Both the position numbers and the translations under genes were made by a program. From the NCBI GenBank assembly GCA_934045905.1, contig OW203765.1, forward strand, positions 17,113,409 through 17,177,408: a DNA stretch of 64,000 bases. The letters are read 5' to 3'. The notes beneath the pieces are model-generated. The model did not search any database. It saw only the letters and a list, made by a program, of their open reading frames with translations, and had not been told where the DNA came from. Positions 1 through 11,400 of the stretch are shown one piece after another; the first letter of the stretch is position 1, and each line of letters opens with the position of its first letter. The DNA comes from Leuctra nigra. Lineage: Eukaryota > Arthropoda > Insecta > Plecoptera > Leuctridae.

Positions 1-482
1 TAGTGGTGCCGAATTCGATAACCTGCCACAGGAATAATCAAGTATTTGATAAGCGATCTTTTTCATATTCATATTGCTTGCGAATTCCTATTTGTGTGAA
101 AGTTGCTGCTCTAGAGATTGAAAATAGCTAGGAGACAATCTTTTCAGATGCGTCAAAGAAGCAGTGTCAATTTCGTTGAAATTTCTAGGAAAAGTTCAAG
201 AAATAATATTTCCAAACAAGCAATGACAGTAATGTCAATAAACTCTTGAAAAGTATTGACAAATTTGTCTGAAAATAGTCAACTCAAAACAAACTAAAAT
301 GTTGATTCTAATGACCATGTAAAATTTAAAGTTGATCCATTGGTTCCATTTTCAATTTTCAACCGATCGATGGATTTTGTTCAAATTTCGGTCTACACAC
401 CCATTTACATGTGTGCAAAATTTCGGCATACCTATTCTTCTTGTATGAACGCAAAAAATAACTAATATAATCCTTTTCCCTG
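1..482. other. AT-rich non-coding stretch
   Basis: I see no convincing gene here. One acceptor-like site (ttttcag, about 142-148) is followed by an open stretch to about 229, but there is no homology or partner exon to support it. Confidence 0.4.
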
Positions 483-813
483 CAGGCGCGTAGGAACTAC
501 TTTCCTAGTAGGAAATTGACACCCGGGGGATTGCGACACCCGGAAGGGGGGTCTGGGAGGCAAAGCCCCCAGTCTTAGCCCCGCAGGGCTATTTTAGAAT
601 TTAGCCTGATTCTGGGGCTTTAAAATGCACGAACTGAAGCAAAAAACCCTCCAATTGTTGCCGCGCAGTGCGTTTTTTAGAATTTAAACAATTTTAAGTG
701 ATTTTTGGACACTAAACGTAATTTTGTATGGTGAATGGGGGGTCATCCTGCTCGAATGAGGGGGGATAATCCCCCCATCCCCCCCCCCCCCCCCCCCCCC
801 TCCTACGCGCCTG
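483..813. mobile_element. Non-autonomous hAT element with 8-bp target duplication
   Basis: Terminal inverted repeats CAGGCGCGTAGGA (483-495) and TCCTACGCGCCTG (801-813) are perfect. They are flanked by the 8-bp direct repeat TTTCCCTG at 475-482 and 814-821, the target duplication expected for hAT transposases. The 331-bp interior has no ORF. It contains the words CCCCGCAGGGC and TTTTAGAATTTA and a run of about 20 C near the right end. Similar GC-palindrome interiors occur in the hAT elements at 9771 and 51400. It must have been moved by a transposase encoded elsewhere. Confidence 0.88.
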
Positions 814-821
814 TTTCCCTG

Positions 822-1886
822 TGATTAAAATTCCTACCTTGGCAGCAAGTTTACATCTACTAATATCATCCAAGAATAGAACATATAAAACTCATATGAA
901 AAGCTGTAAAAGGACGCGTCTTTATAGCGTCATAATGTTGATAGCAGAATCCTATCAACTGGGCTATAAAGAAGGGAACGGGATGACCTGACCTACTAAC
1001 CCAATATAATATCACCAGGGAGTTGATGGAACTTTGACATCAGTCTTGCCAGATCAGAATTAGCGGGAAACCCACACAAGATACTCAGCGGGAATATCGG
1101 AATTACGTAAACCATTGTTGGAAAATTTTATCCTATAAAACGTCTGTCCAATCTAGAATTATTAGTATCTAGATTATCGCAAGAAGTGACGGAACGCAAG
1201 CTTATATTTTCTATTGAGTTTTATTTTCACACTAATTTGATTTTAAAAAATCTTGCGGATCTCACTCTCAGAAGCATTTCAGACGTAAGAGTAATCGAGA
1301 ATGTTATCAGATTTGGAATTCTGGATAAATCTTGATCTTGGAGATTATTTCATTGATGTAAATTTAAAAATAAATACATGAATTTACTCTTCAAAATGAA
1401 TAAAAATCATTTAATCAAATGCCACTGAAGTGACTTAGCTTGTTTGTTATCTGACAAATAAGGCCACACACACCACACTGAAGTACATGTATGTCCTTAC
1501 AGCGATTATTTAACAACAATTATCTTATGACTTTGAGGTCGTATACTGCGTACAATAACTATTGGTGCATGTGTATACTCATTATTTAATATAATTATAC
1601 TATTAGTGACTGAAGACGACATTAAAACACGCTTGAAGAATTGCGTGGCCCGGCTATGATAACGTCCATGTTAGTCTTGGACGTGTGGAAAACATAATTG
1701 AACGAAATGAGATGTTGTATCCTTTATTTGAATGAATTATATTTTAAAATTGATAACAATGCATTCCATTTTTCATTTGCAATCAATAGAACCTTAACTT
1801 TACTGAAATATGACACGATTTAATTGAAAATCGGTGATTAATGTATTTTTATAGTCTTGTGACAAAATAACGCCGCCATTTCAACA
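822..1886. other. Intergenic, no gene seen
   Basis: AT-rich DNA with short inverted repeats (for example TCTAGAATTATTAGTATCTAGA near 1152-1173) and no supported exon, RNA gene or transposon terminus. Confidence 0.4.
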
Positions 1887-2371
1887 TCAGAAAAATATTT
1901 CTCCTATCCATGTATCAATGAGCTAACGCTATGTCTTACTAGCTCCTAGAAACGCTTCAGAATTCAATTGCACCATCAAAAATACTGTACGATATACAGC
2001 TTAGCGTTTTGTCACCAATTGAAGAGATAGAAAATGTTAGTCTATAGTGACAATGAAATTTAACAACGACATGGCAGTGGTGACGGTTTGTTCCGTTGGA
2101 GGTGCTGGTGGCCCTGATAAGGGCCGTTCGCGACGTTTCGAAGGATGTACTTCCTTCATCTTCTTCATCTTCAGAAAAATATTTCTCCTATCCATGTATC
2201 AATGAGCTAACGCTATGTCTTACTAGCTCCTAGAAACGCTTCAGAATTCAATTGCACCATCAAAAATACTGTACGATATACAGCTTAGCGTTTTGTCACC
2301 AATTGAAGAGAACGGCCCTTATCAGGGCCACCAGCACCTCCAACGGAACAAACCGTCACCACTGCCATGTC
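1887..2371. repeat. Composite repeat: 141-bp direct duplication plus inverted arms with histone-type stem-loops
   Basis: Positions 1887-2027 recur almost unchanged at 2171-2311. Around the second copy lie inverted arms at about 2068-2129 and 2310-2371. Each arm contains the palindrome GGCCCTTATCAGGGCC followed by ACCA (minus strand 2110-2125; plus strand 2314-2329), which has the form of a metazoan replication-dependent histone mRNA 3' stem-loop. Next to the left arm the minus strand reads CATCCTTCGAAACGTCGCG (about 2131-2149), a motif often seen at the ends of Penelope-like elements. No histone coding sequence is present. I read it as a rearranged repeat; the family is not identified. Confidence 0.6.
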
Positions 2372-2854
2372 ATTACAAGATGGTTCCGAAAACGTCCACG
2401 ACATCAAATTTAACAACGTTAAAATATTTTTTCATAGTACCTAGTACCTACCAAGACTAAATATATTAGACATTTTGAAGATTGTCAGAAATAGCTAATA
2501 CTAATTTAATAAAATCAAAATTTTATAAAAACTTGAACAATTTTTCAAAAAAATTAAATTAAAAATTGTTAAAAGTGAAAAAATTTGATGAACATTCTCT
2601 CGTGGACGTTCCTACTCGATGAGTAAATAATACCTTGTAGTGTTCAATTCAATCAATACATTTGGTAGGAGGGGGAGAGGGGGCACACCAGCATCAAAAT
2701 GTAGAATTTCGCAATGGATTTAGTGCATTTCGATTAATAGTTTCAATGTTATGATTCTTCAAGAACTGTTATATTTTGTCAACGACTGCTCAGCGTCTTC
2801 AATGCTCAGCGGGCCGGTTTAAAAGGGCCCCAGGGGCCTGATTGTGTTTTGTAG

Positions 2855-3563
2855 GACATCGCAGTCCACACCTTACCGAAAGTAAGTCCTACAGGCACGC
2901 ACAAATGGAATTGACGTCATCACTTCAATTAAAATACAAAACCGTTTCAACTCTTCACAAACTTCTTGGTACTAGATGTTTAAAATTTAAACAATGTGTT
3001 CTATTTTCATTAATATTAAAACAAAGTATTTGCGAGAACTTGACGAATTTTAAAATTTTAAGGCGATGTAACCTCTCGGACAGAAACTTTATTTATAATG
3101 TATTTATTTGCAAATGATTACTAAACTAAAAACTGATCATTTTGAATCAATTACAAAAGTTCGTTTTTTCTATGTTTGAACTCTCACCAGACAGAGCCAC
3201 CGCCAGTTGTTCTGCCAGGCCGAGAAAGACTTGATTGCGCGCTTACCTTGCAATGCAATCTTTCTCGGCCTAGCAGAAAAACCGACGACAGTGCATTTTG
3301 TTGCATCTCAGATCCGAGATGCAAAATTGTCAATGGAACTTTTAAAACAAATCTTCACTCATGGTCAACAAGAATTTTATACCATTACATCAATGACATT
3401 TGCGAAGTGAATTCATATCAATTTAGAGTGAAGATTCTTACAATGAAGCTGTCATTCGATTTTTAAATTATTTTCAGAAATGCGCGCCATTCCACAGTTC
3501 ATCGAAAAAGAAGACTGGTGCGACATCTATTGGAAAGAAGTGAAACGAATTCGAATTTCGTAG
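2855..3563 (+). CDS. Possible 3' exons of an unrecognised gene (weak)
   Basis: Three blocks have plausible splice borders: 2855-2881 (acceptor tttgtag, donor gtaagt), 3191-3406 (acceptor ctcaccag, donor gtgaat) and 3478-3563 (acceptor ttttcag, ending in TAG). The middle block has a long coding-like frame (residues such as FCQAEKDLIARLPC) and the last block encodes FIEKEDWCDIYWKEVKRIRI before the stop. With the borders given, the frames of blocks two and three do not join; only a weak donor at about 3363 would join them. The middle block also contains two hairpins (about 3210-3280 and 3300-3330), which suggest a repeat. I do not recognise the product. Confidence 0.22.
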
Positions 3564-3828
3564 TCAAAAGAGGAATTCATTCTGAAGTTTATATTGTTAT
3601 AAAATATTAATAATGAATATATGGAATACAACATTCATAATTTTTTAATTTAATAGTTACTAGAGCAGTTTATCTAAAATATTTGGAATCTGTATTTGTA
3701 ACCACTGATTGGCCAAAAGTAAAAATATTAAAAGTTTTGATTAGTGTAGTGTATTTTTGAATTTTGACAGCCGATTTGGTGGTAAAAATCTAAAAGAGGC
3801 AAACTTTTTGTACCTAGGTATCTTTAAA

Positions 3829-4250
3829 ATGAGTGCTGATCTTTTGCTTTTCGTAATATCGTGGTCAAAAAGTAACGCATTATTCTACGTCTTTCTATTT
3901 GTTATTTATTTATGTTGGTTGCAAATCATGAAACAGAAAAGCAGAAAGTACGTAGGTTGTCAAATCCAATCAAGACAAATTCTATGCAATTCCTACACAC
4001 TAGGTACTACCTTTCTATCCAATCCACAATCTTCCTTTCCAGGCCATACAATAATGATTGTCCAATATGCCTCTCAAACATAAGCTGTGGACTCCTAACC
4101 AACTGCCGACATGCGTTATGTGGAGCTTGTTTGAGGGATTTCTGGATTTGCTTACCTCGGAGTGCCAAGTTCATGCAATGCCCGATATGCCGCACAAAGA
4201 TATATGAAATAAATCCTATTAACAATAAAGTACGGTTTAAACAGGTTTAA
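3829..4250 (+). CDS. Small membrane-anchored RING-finger protein (RNF170-like RING)
   Basis: Predicted in two exons, 3829-3947 and 4043-4250, joined across a 95-bp GT-AG intron (donor gtacgt, acceptor tttccag). The phases match and give a 108-residue protein ending in TAA. Residues about 16-32 are strongly hydrophobic (YVFLFVIYLCW) and probably a membrane anchor. Residues 46-89 form a complete C3HC4 RING: C46, C49, C61, H63, C66, C69, C86, C89. The spacing and the words TNCRHALCGAC and CPICR resemble the RING of RNF170, an ER-membrane ubiquitin ligase, but the C-terminal membrane region of RNF170 is absent. A ubiquitin-ligase role is inferred from the domain only. The upstream coding edge (ATG in context aaaATGAG) is my choice; no transcript evidence is available. 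Confidence 0.6.
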
Positions 4251-4270
4251 ATAATAATAATCTTTCTCCC

Positions 4271-4950
4271 GGTTTAAGAGTTGGGTCGGGGGTGGCGAGG
4301 CCACCATTTACTAGGGCCCGGACTCCTAAGCTAGCTGGCCAGGCTTGGCTCTTCCTCTTCGTTCTTCTTCTCTACCAGTTTTTTTCCACTTCTTCCTGTC
4401 TTCCCACCACCTTCCTTCTTCCACTTCTCCAGTCTCTCTTGTACATCTTCTGCTGCCAGCTCTCTCCACTTTTCCCTCGGTCTTCCCACTCTCCTTTTAT
4501 CACTTCTCGCAGCTTAGAACTCCCGACGCGGTATTCTCTCCCTCTGCATTCTCTTCATGTGGCCAAACCACCGTAGCCGCTCTCTCCCCATTTTAAATGC
4601 CAACCTCTCTACCTTCAAGTCTCCTCTAATCTTTTCACTCCTGATCTTGTCCATCTTAGTTACTCCTTGTATGCTTCGTAAAAACTTAATTTCTGCTGCC
4701 TGCAACTGGCTCTCCTCCTTTCCTCCAATCGCCCACGTTACGGAACCGTAGGTGAGTATTGGCAGGAAATAGCTTTTGAAAAGGAGTATCTTGCATTTCT
4801 GGGGGCTCATTCCAAAGAAGTTTCCTGACTAACTGGAAAAATGTGTTAGCCTGTTGTACTCTTGATGTTATCTCTCTTCCTATTTTTCCATCCATAGTTA
4901 GCCAGCTCCCCAGATACTTAAACTCTCCTCTCTCCGCCAGTTCCAAGCCC
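4271..4950 (-). mobile_element. 3' remnant of a non-LTR retrotransposon (reverse transcriptase C-terminus)
   Basis: On the minus strand two overlapping frames (about 4946-4800 and 4810-4514) encode adjoining parts of one LINE polyprotein. The first contains FKYLGSWLTMDGKIGREI; the second contains ILTYGSVTW and RLRWFGHMKRM. These are typical of the thumb and C-terminal region downstream of the reverse transcriptase palm in insect non-LTR elements. A frameshift near 4805-4815 separates them, so the copy is dead and 5'-truncated. The low-complexity CT-rich plus strand around 4340-4460 is its 3' part. I cannot assign the clade with certainty. Confidence 0.75.
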
Positions 4951-5220
4951 CGTAGCCAATTTATTTTTTAAAGTTTTTATTTCTCTATCTACCAACATAT
5001 TATGTTACCATCAGCACTGCGATCGTATGTATAACTTTACTCGACAAACGATCGACAACTCTTACGGGAGAATAGCATTGACAGTTGACACGTCATAGTC
5101 GATTAATTACAAAGTCGAATCAATGTTAATCTCTCATAAGAGATGTCGATCGTTTGTCGAGCAAAGTTAAACGATCGCAGTGAAGGGTGAATGATACCTG
5201 TCAATCTCGAATTCAGAATT

Positions 5221-6585
5221 TTAAGGTGGTGCAAGCGCGAGCGATTTTGCCGCATGTTGCAGACAGGGACCCGAACCGGAACCGGAACCTAGAACCGGTA
5301 TGAACCTTTATAATTTTGGAACCGGAACCGGAACCGTTATACTTTTTTCCCCAAGAACCGGAACCCGAACCTAATTATAATCAATTAGGTTCTTAAAGGT
5401 TCTTAAAGGTTCCTTCTTTTAATAAAAGAAACATATACGATTTAATTTTTTAGCACTTGGATATTAATATTATGATATTTTCAAAAAATATTATTCCCAA
5501 AGGTGTAAAAAGTTTTATTTTTTGATAAAATTTCTATTAGTATTTTTTTAGACTTTTTTTAATTCTTGAAAATCCTTCATTTTCAAATGATGCTCGAGTT
5601 TTCAATTTTTGAATCTGACTACTGCGATGAGAACTGCATTGCTGACAATTATGAAGCTCTGGCAAAATGAATGTTTACGCCGTCTTATGGAGAAAATTGC
5701 CGCCTCTGTCTCTTCTGACTCTGAGATTTAGTCTGCGCACCAACCTGTGACTTCTGTACGCATATTACAGACACTACACCAGTGCTTCATTCATAGGACA
5801 AAATCCAAATCCAATAATTCCATTAAATTTGACATAATACTGAAGTGTTATACGTAATCTAGTTTGATTTAAAATTTGAGAACCGGAACCGGAACCTGGA
5901 ACCTTTATGCAGGAACCGGAACCGGAACCGAACCTTTAAGATTATTTGTTTAAGAACCGGAACCGGAACCCGAACCTTTATAAAGTAAAATTGTGGAACC
6001 GGAACCGGAACCTGAACCTTTATTAATAAAGGTTCGGGTCCCTGGTTGCAGATACCTACTTTTTTGGATACGATTGGAGACAAAATGGGTTGACGAAATG
6101 CTTTGAAATTTTAATCATGAATCATGATTAGATAAAAGAAAACTTTGGGTTATAACTTTGTAAATTATTTATATTTTGTTCCTTGATTAATTAATAATTA
6201 GTAGTATCACTGATTAGTTTGGTAAAAAATTGTGTATTTACTTTTTTCATGTCTCAATGGGTGCAGTATGAAATTTAATTTTAAAACTGTGCCAAGTGAT
6301 AACGTCTTTTATCTAATCATGATTAAAATTTGAGATCATATGGTTCACGAGTTTGGTCTCCAATCGTATCGGAAATTTCATAGTTTCGAGCGGTTTTGTT
6401 GAATGATCGGCGTCTAATTAACAAGGCACGAATCAAATATGAAAAAGTGCAACTGATATACAATCAGACTGATCATATGTACATCCTATCTAAGTTATGA
6501 ACAATTTACCACTTATGAAACAGTTTATCTTAATTCTTTGCATCTCTCTATTTGCTAAAACGGTCGAGTGCTTGTATCACCTTAA
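5221..6585. mobile_element. TTAA-flanked foldback element, copy A (interrupted)
   Basis: Begins TTAAGGTGGTGCAAGCGCGA and ends GAGTGCTTGTATCACCTTAA. Internal subterminal inverted repeats include GATACGATTGGAGAC near 6067 and GTCTCCAATCGTATC near 6356. The same family recurs at 8903-9454 and 32511-33047, which are uninterrupted and about 540-550 bp long. TTAA at both ends suggests piggyBac-type insertion, although TTAAGG/CCTTAA also allows TA. This copy is split by the hAT element at 5264-6044. Confidence 0.75.
5264..6044. mobile_element. Non-autonomous hAT element made of GGAACC words, nested in copy A
   Basis: Ends CAGGGACCCGAACC and GGTTCGGGTCCCTG, flanked by 8-bp duplications GTTGCAGA at 5256-5263 and 6045-6052. 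Both terminal regions are built from repeated AACCGGAACCGG words, so each arm offers many internal terminal-repeat-like sites. The interior is AT-rich with no ORF. Removing one target copy restores the sequence of the host element, so this insertion is the younger one. A relative with the same words is at 33376-33740. Confidence 0.85.
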
Positions 6586-6592
6586 TTTAATA

Positions 6593-7074
6593 CAGTAAAC
6601 CCTCGTTAATTCGAATTCAAAGGGACCCAAAAAATCCCAGTTCGAATTAAAAAAGTTCGAAATATATAATTAATGCAAAAAAATTTGTGTGCATTTTCAT
6701 GAAGTTTGAATATTCCCGCCATTGCAAAAAAGTGGGGTTGGCAAACCTGTAACAGCAGTTTGGCCAACATCGCAAGCCAGATTATCTCATTTGATGCCAT
6801 TGAAGGTTGTGTTTTGTTTTGAGTGTTGTTTTTTCGTAGTTTGTTCGCGATTATTTTATCAATCCTTCTGCAAAGTTCGAATTAAAACAACTGTATGCAA
6901 GGAATAACATGGGCTGGGACCAAAATTCAGTTCGAATTTCGAATTAACCTAAAATTCGATTTATAAAAATGATTTAACATGTAAAAACCTATCCTGTCCA
7001 CTGGGACCATGCACCTAGTTCGAATTTACCCCTAAATTCGAATTATTGAAGTTCGTAATAACGAGGGTTTACTG
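6593..7074. mobile_element. TA-flanked non-autonomous transposon (pogo/Tigger-like ends)
   Basis: CAGTAAACCCTCGTTAATTC at the left matches the inverse of the right end (AATAACGAGGGTTTACTG) closely. TA dinucleotides at 6591-6592 and 7075-7076 are the probable target duplication of a Tc1/mariner-type transposase. The 482-bp interior shows no coding frame of note. It lies immediately outside TTAA element copy A. Confidence 0.8.
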
Positions 7075-8054
7075 TAGTAATATGTATTTTCTATGTACAA
7101 CTCTACAATTTTGAAATGCTTGTTGTTTTTATACAGGAGATCATCTACAGCAAAGTCATGGCGATGGATTACGATGACCCCCACGACCCAAAGAATATGA
7201 CGATCTCCGATTTTATGAATTATTTTAACAAAACATATTTCCACATCAAGTATTCTCAAAAACAAGACTGAAGAGAATTTAAGAATTACCTTTAACTACT
7301 CATGAACACAAACATATTACTGCAACAGAGCAAAAGAAAATATGGTTGAACCGTTTCTGAAATGTTTACGGAACATAATGCGATACCAACAGGATGTATC
7401 AACTAAGGGATCTGTGTAAATGCAGTCAGAATTTTGAGTTCAATTTTAAGCAATATTTATTACATATTATTATATTAAACCATAGAGATATATTACAGAG
7501 AGGGGTAACTACTGGGTAATGCTTGACTAATTTTGAAAGATCCTTTTTCTCCATATTGGAGATATTTAATAATTCACTGCCACTGAAATGGAAAATTAAT
7601 TCGGAAGGCAGTGAAAAAATTACTTTGAGCTGTCAAATTTTAAACTTACTAGAAACACGTTTTTAACTTGAATCAGAAGACTATTACAATATTATATCTT
7701 GTTTTTACTGTACATTTATTTGTTCTGTGTTGTTTGTTACTGTGAAGTATGCACTGAAGGTTAGTACAAAGTAACATTCAAGTCTCTTGCCAACAACATT
7801 ACAATCGAGGGGGGTGCCATTTTTAAAGTAATTTTTGAAATAATCTCCAAGATGGTGGCTGAGCATGCTCAGATCTACCCTGACAATGTACATCGCATCA
7901 TACCAAGGCTGGCTATCTACTTGCCCCTCTCTGTAAGTATATGAATCTCTATGATTAAACAAAGTGACAGTCTTGCAATTTCAAAGGACGGATTTTGACT
8001 AGATAAATAATTTATATCACATTAAAAAATTCACAGTGCCATGCTTAAGAGATA

Positions 8055-8398
8055 GGACGACCTCTAAACTACCATTTTAAAGTTTGATATGACAAAAGTC
8101 GAAGAGACGAAGTTGTAGAAAAAGAATCACTTTTTGTCAATCATTGTGAGAGCTTTAGATATGTTGAAATGGGATTTAAATGTTTATGCACGCCTGTAGA
8201 GCCACCTAATTGGCCAGTAGTCGAGGTAAATGCGTTGAGCACCAGGTCTGCAACGCTGTATGTAAACGAACATTTAAGATGTGCAAATAACGGCATATCA
8301 AAATTTTAAAAATTTAACATTTTGGGCTCAAAGAGTGATTCATTCTGTATCTTGTCCCATCAACGTCCCAATTTAAAAAAAATAGCGTCAGGTCGTCC
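8055..8398. mobile_element. TA-flanked short inverted-repeat element downstream of TTC26
   Basis: Left end GGACGACCT and right end AGGTCGTCC are inverse, with TA on both outer sides (8053-8054, 8399-8400). It lies in the 3' flank of TTC26, about 80 bp past the stop codon at 8477, and may be transcribed as 3' UTR. The rest of 7077-8476 shows no gene; AATAAA words on the minus strand at about 7713-7718 and 7452-7457 could be TTC26 polyadenylation signals. Confidence 0.6.
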
Positions 8399-8476
8399 TA
8401 CACCTTAAAATAAGTTAAATATCTGCTAAAAAGTGCAGCCATTAGCCAACATGAAATCACACACAAATCCTCACAT

Positions 8477-11400
8477 CTATATATTAATTCTATTCTCCTT
8501 GGCCCACTTCTTCATAACCTTGATGATCCCTTCGACCTGTGAGTTGGCCGTGTTGCGCAGGATCCCGATGACTTCGACGAGCTTCTCCTTGGGCTTCTGT
8601 CCCGCCACGATCTGTTGGAACACTCCGCAGCACGCGCCGCGCTTGCCCTCCCAGTACTCGGGGTTCGCGTCCAGTCGGTCGAGCATGTCGAACGCTCGCG
8701 CCGAGTACCAGAACTGACCCATCTTGTAGCAGTCGTTGGCGATCAGCAGGAGCAGGTTGAACGAGTCGCTCGATTGCTCCATCTTGAGGTACAGCTCCCA
8801 GGCGAGTTGCGCCTTCTTGTTCATTATGTCTGCAGAAGAGGTTACAGCGTGATGGGCTTACATTTCATTCAAAAAGTATTGCAATTGAATTCTATTTCTA
8901 AATTAAGGTGGTGCAAGCGCGAGCGATTTTGCCGCCTGTTGCAGGCACTTTTTTTGGATACGATTGGAGACAAAATCGGTTGACGAAATGATTTGAAATT
9001 TTAATCATGATTAGTTAAAAGACCAACTTAGGGGTTTCACTTGGTACATTTTAAATTTTTTGCTTTGTTAATTATTAGTAATAATTAGTTGATTTTTGGT
9101 GAAATAGTTTATTTTGTTGCCGCACTGGGTACTACCGTATGATATTTAATTTTAAAAATGTTGCATGTGATAACCTTAAGTTTGTTTTTTATCTAGGTAC
9201 TACCTACTTATGATTAAAATTTGAGATCAATTGGTTAGTAACGGGTTCGGTCTCCAATCGTATCGGAAATTTCATAATTTTGAGAGGTTTTGTTGAATAA
9301 CCGGCGCCTAATTAAGAAGGCACAAAGCAAAAATGTAAAAGTGCTATGTACTAATATACAATCAGACTGATCACGTGAACATCCTATCAAAGTTACACCC
9401 ACCTATGAAACAATTTTTCTCTCAATTTGTGGCCGAGCGCTTGCACCACCTTAAGAGTCGGCTGTACTAAAAGGTAAAAATTGGAGAAAATATTTCCTAA
9501 ATATCGTTAAAACTTTTGAACCATTCAAATCTAGTGCCAGTGGATCAGTCACTCTTTACCAAGTCGTACTGTATCGTCACCTCAACATGTCCTGATAAAA
9601 CTTGCCCCCTTACAGCGGCTACCAGTTGTACGCAGACGTAGTATTAGTTGCCTAGATTGATAGATATTTGTATTCAGAGGCAACTTTTTATATTTGGAAG
9701 ACTGGTTTCATCACTGTCTTTTATCACTTCATATAGAGGCAGCTGTACAGTCACTCACTCAACATGTACCCAGTGGTTAATTTGTAAAATAATAAGTGGG
9801 CGGACGCTCGGCGATGTCAGGGAAACATATTTGCTTATGAAAACAATGTGGGGTTTGGGGGGAGGGCCCCCCAACACAATGCGGGTTCGGGGCGCGCCGC
9901 GCATAGCCCCGGGAAAATTTTGAATTTCAGGACCAAATTTGGTGCCTTTTTACGCGATTTGTACACAATTTTAAGAGAATTTTTACTTCTCGGCGTCCAC
10001 CCTGAAAAAAGAGTGGGGGGACGTGTCCACCCTCGTCTGCCCCCAAATTAACCACTGCATGTACCATAAAATGCCTAACTGTAATATGAAAATGCGGAGG
10101 ACTGACAAAAACTTTTTCTGTAAGCATTGATATTTTCGGCTTACTGGATCTATCTTATTCTCAACAATGGAAAATCTCACATTGTTATGATAAGTGAAAA
10201 ATAACTAGGGTTAATTTTTTATTCGATCTTAGAAATATAAATGAGAAAGTAACTGTACACAAGTGCTTGCTCAAAGAATGACACAACAGGTATTTCTGAA
10301 GTAGGTGTACGTAAGATCTAGGATCAATTCCTATCCTGCAGACAATTCCCTAGTAAAGAGACAACTACCGTATTAACTCGTGTATAAGACGCACTCGTGT
10401 ATAAGACGCACCCTTGTTTTGAGAAGTCTATTTTAAGAAAACACTTAGCATGCGTGTATAAGACGCAGTAAATGATGAAAAACAGTGTGTGTTTGTATAC
10501 ATGATATCCATCTAAATGTTTGTTTTCCAGCTAACTGAACTATTTGAATGAAAATCACTGCCAACTTGTTGTAAGCAAACAGTAATTTCCTGCTTCTGAG
10601 AAAGGGGGAAGGGAGTCTCTTCCCAGCAGCTGTTGTTTGCTCTAACAAGCACGCACCTACCTTTCCTCTGCATTCCAAAACAAACCCAACTCCTCTCCTC
10701 CCCTTCCATTACGATCGCCATTCAACAGTGTTTAGTCTATTTTATGTCTGTCATAGCAATGTTTTTCAGATGTAAACATATATTTTGTCTCCTGATCTAA
10801 ATGCAAAGGAAAACATTTTGTTGCACAAATTTAATATGTTAATAGTGTTGTGTCTAGACACAGTATGATGAGTAGTCCAGACAGAGTGAGAGGGAAGGCA
10901 GAGATAGACAACATGTGGCAGTCTACCACAGCTCTGTTTACAAACATCCACCTTGGATTTACTGGGAAAAAAGCTTGGTATGCGTGTATAAGACGCAGGG
11001 CTGTTTTCAGAATCTAAATATTGACACATAATTGCGTCTTATACACGAGTTAATAGGGTACTTACAACAGCGTGCCAAATGACTGATGTACGTGTACTCG
11101 TTCTTGTACTTCTCGTTCTGGATGAGAAGAAACAATTCCTCGGCGTCCTTGTATTGCCGCTGAGATGTCTTGGCCTGGAGAAAGAAAGTTTATATAGCCA
11201 TTACATTGAACTAAAGTGGCCAGATCTCCATTTCCAGTTTCAAAAATAACCTATTTTATTCAATGGTAAATACATTTGTTCCTCAGAGGTAGTAGGCTGG
11301 AAGTCCATTTTATCGATTTTGCATTGCACACTTTTGGAATGATTGATGTAATCAAAGCTCTATCAAATGCCATTACGTAGAATGATTTCAATAAATTCAG

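Noticed and set aside
147..229. Possible exon (acceptor ttttcag, donor gtaatg)
   Set aside because: No homology or partner exon; weak donor.
2131..2172. Complete hammerhead ribozyme of a Penelope-like element on the minus strand
   Set aside because: A GAAAC and a stem-II-like hairpin are present, but the CTGATGA core is altered (AAGATGA) and stems I and III cannot be placed.
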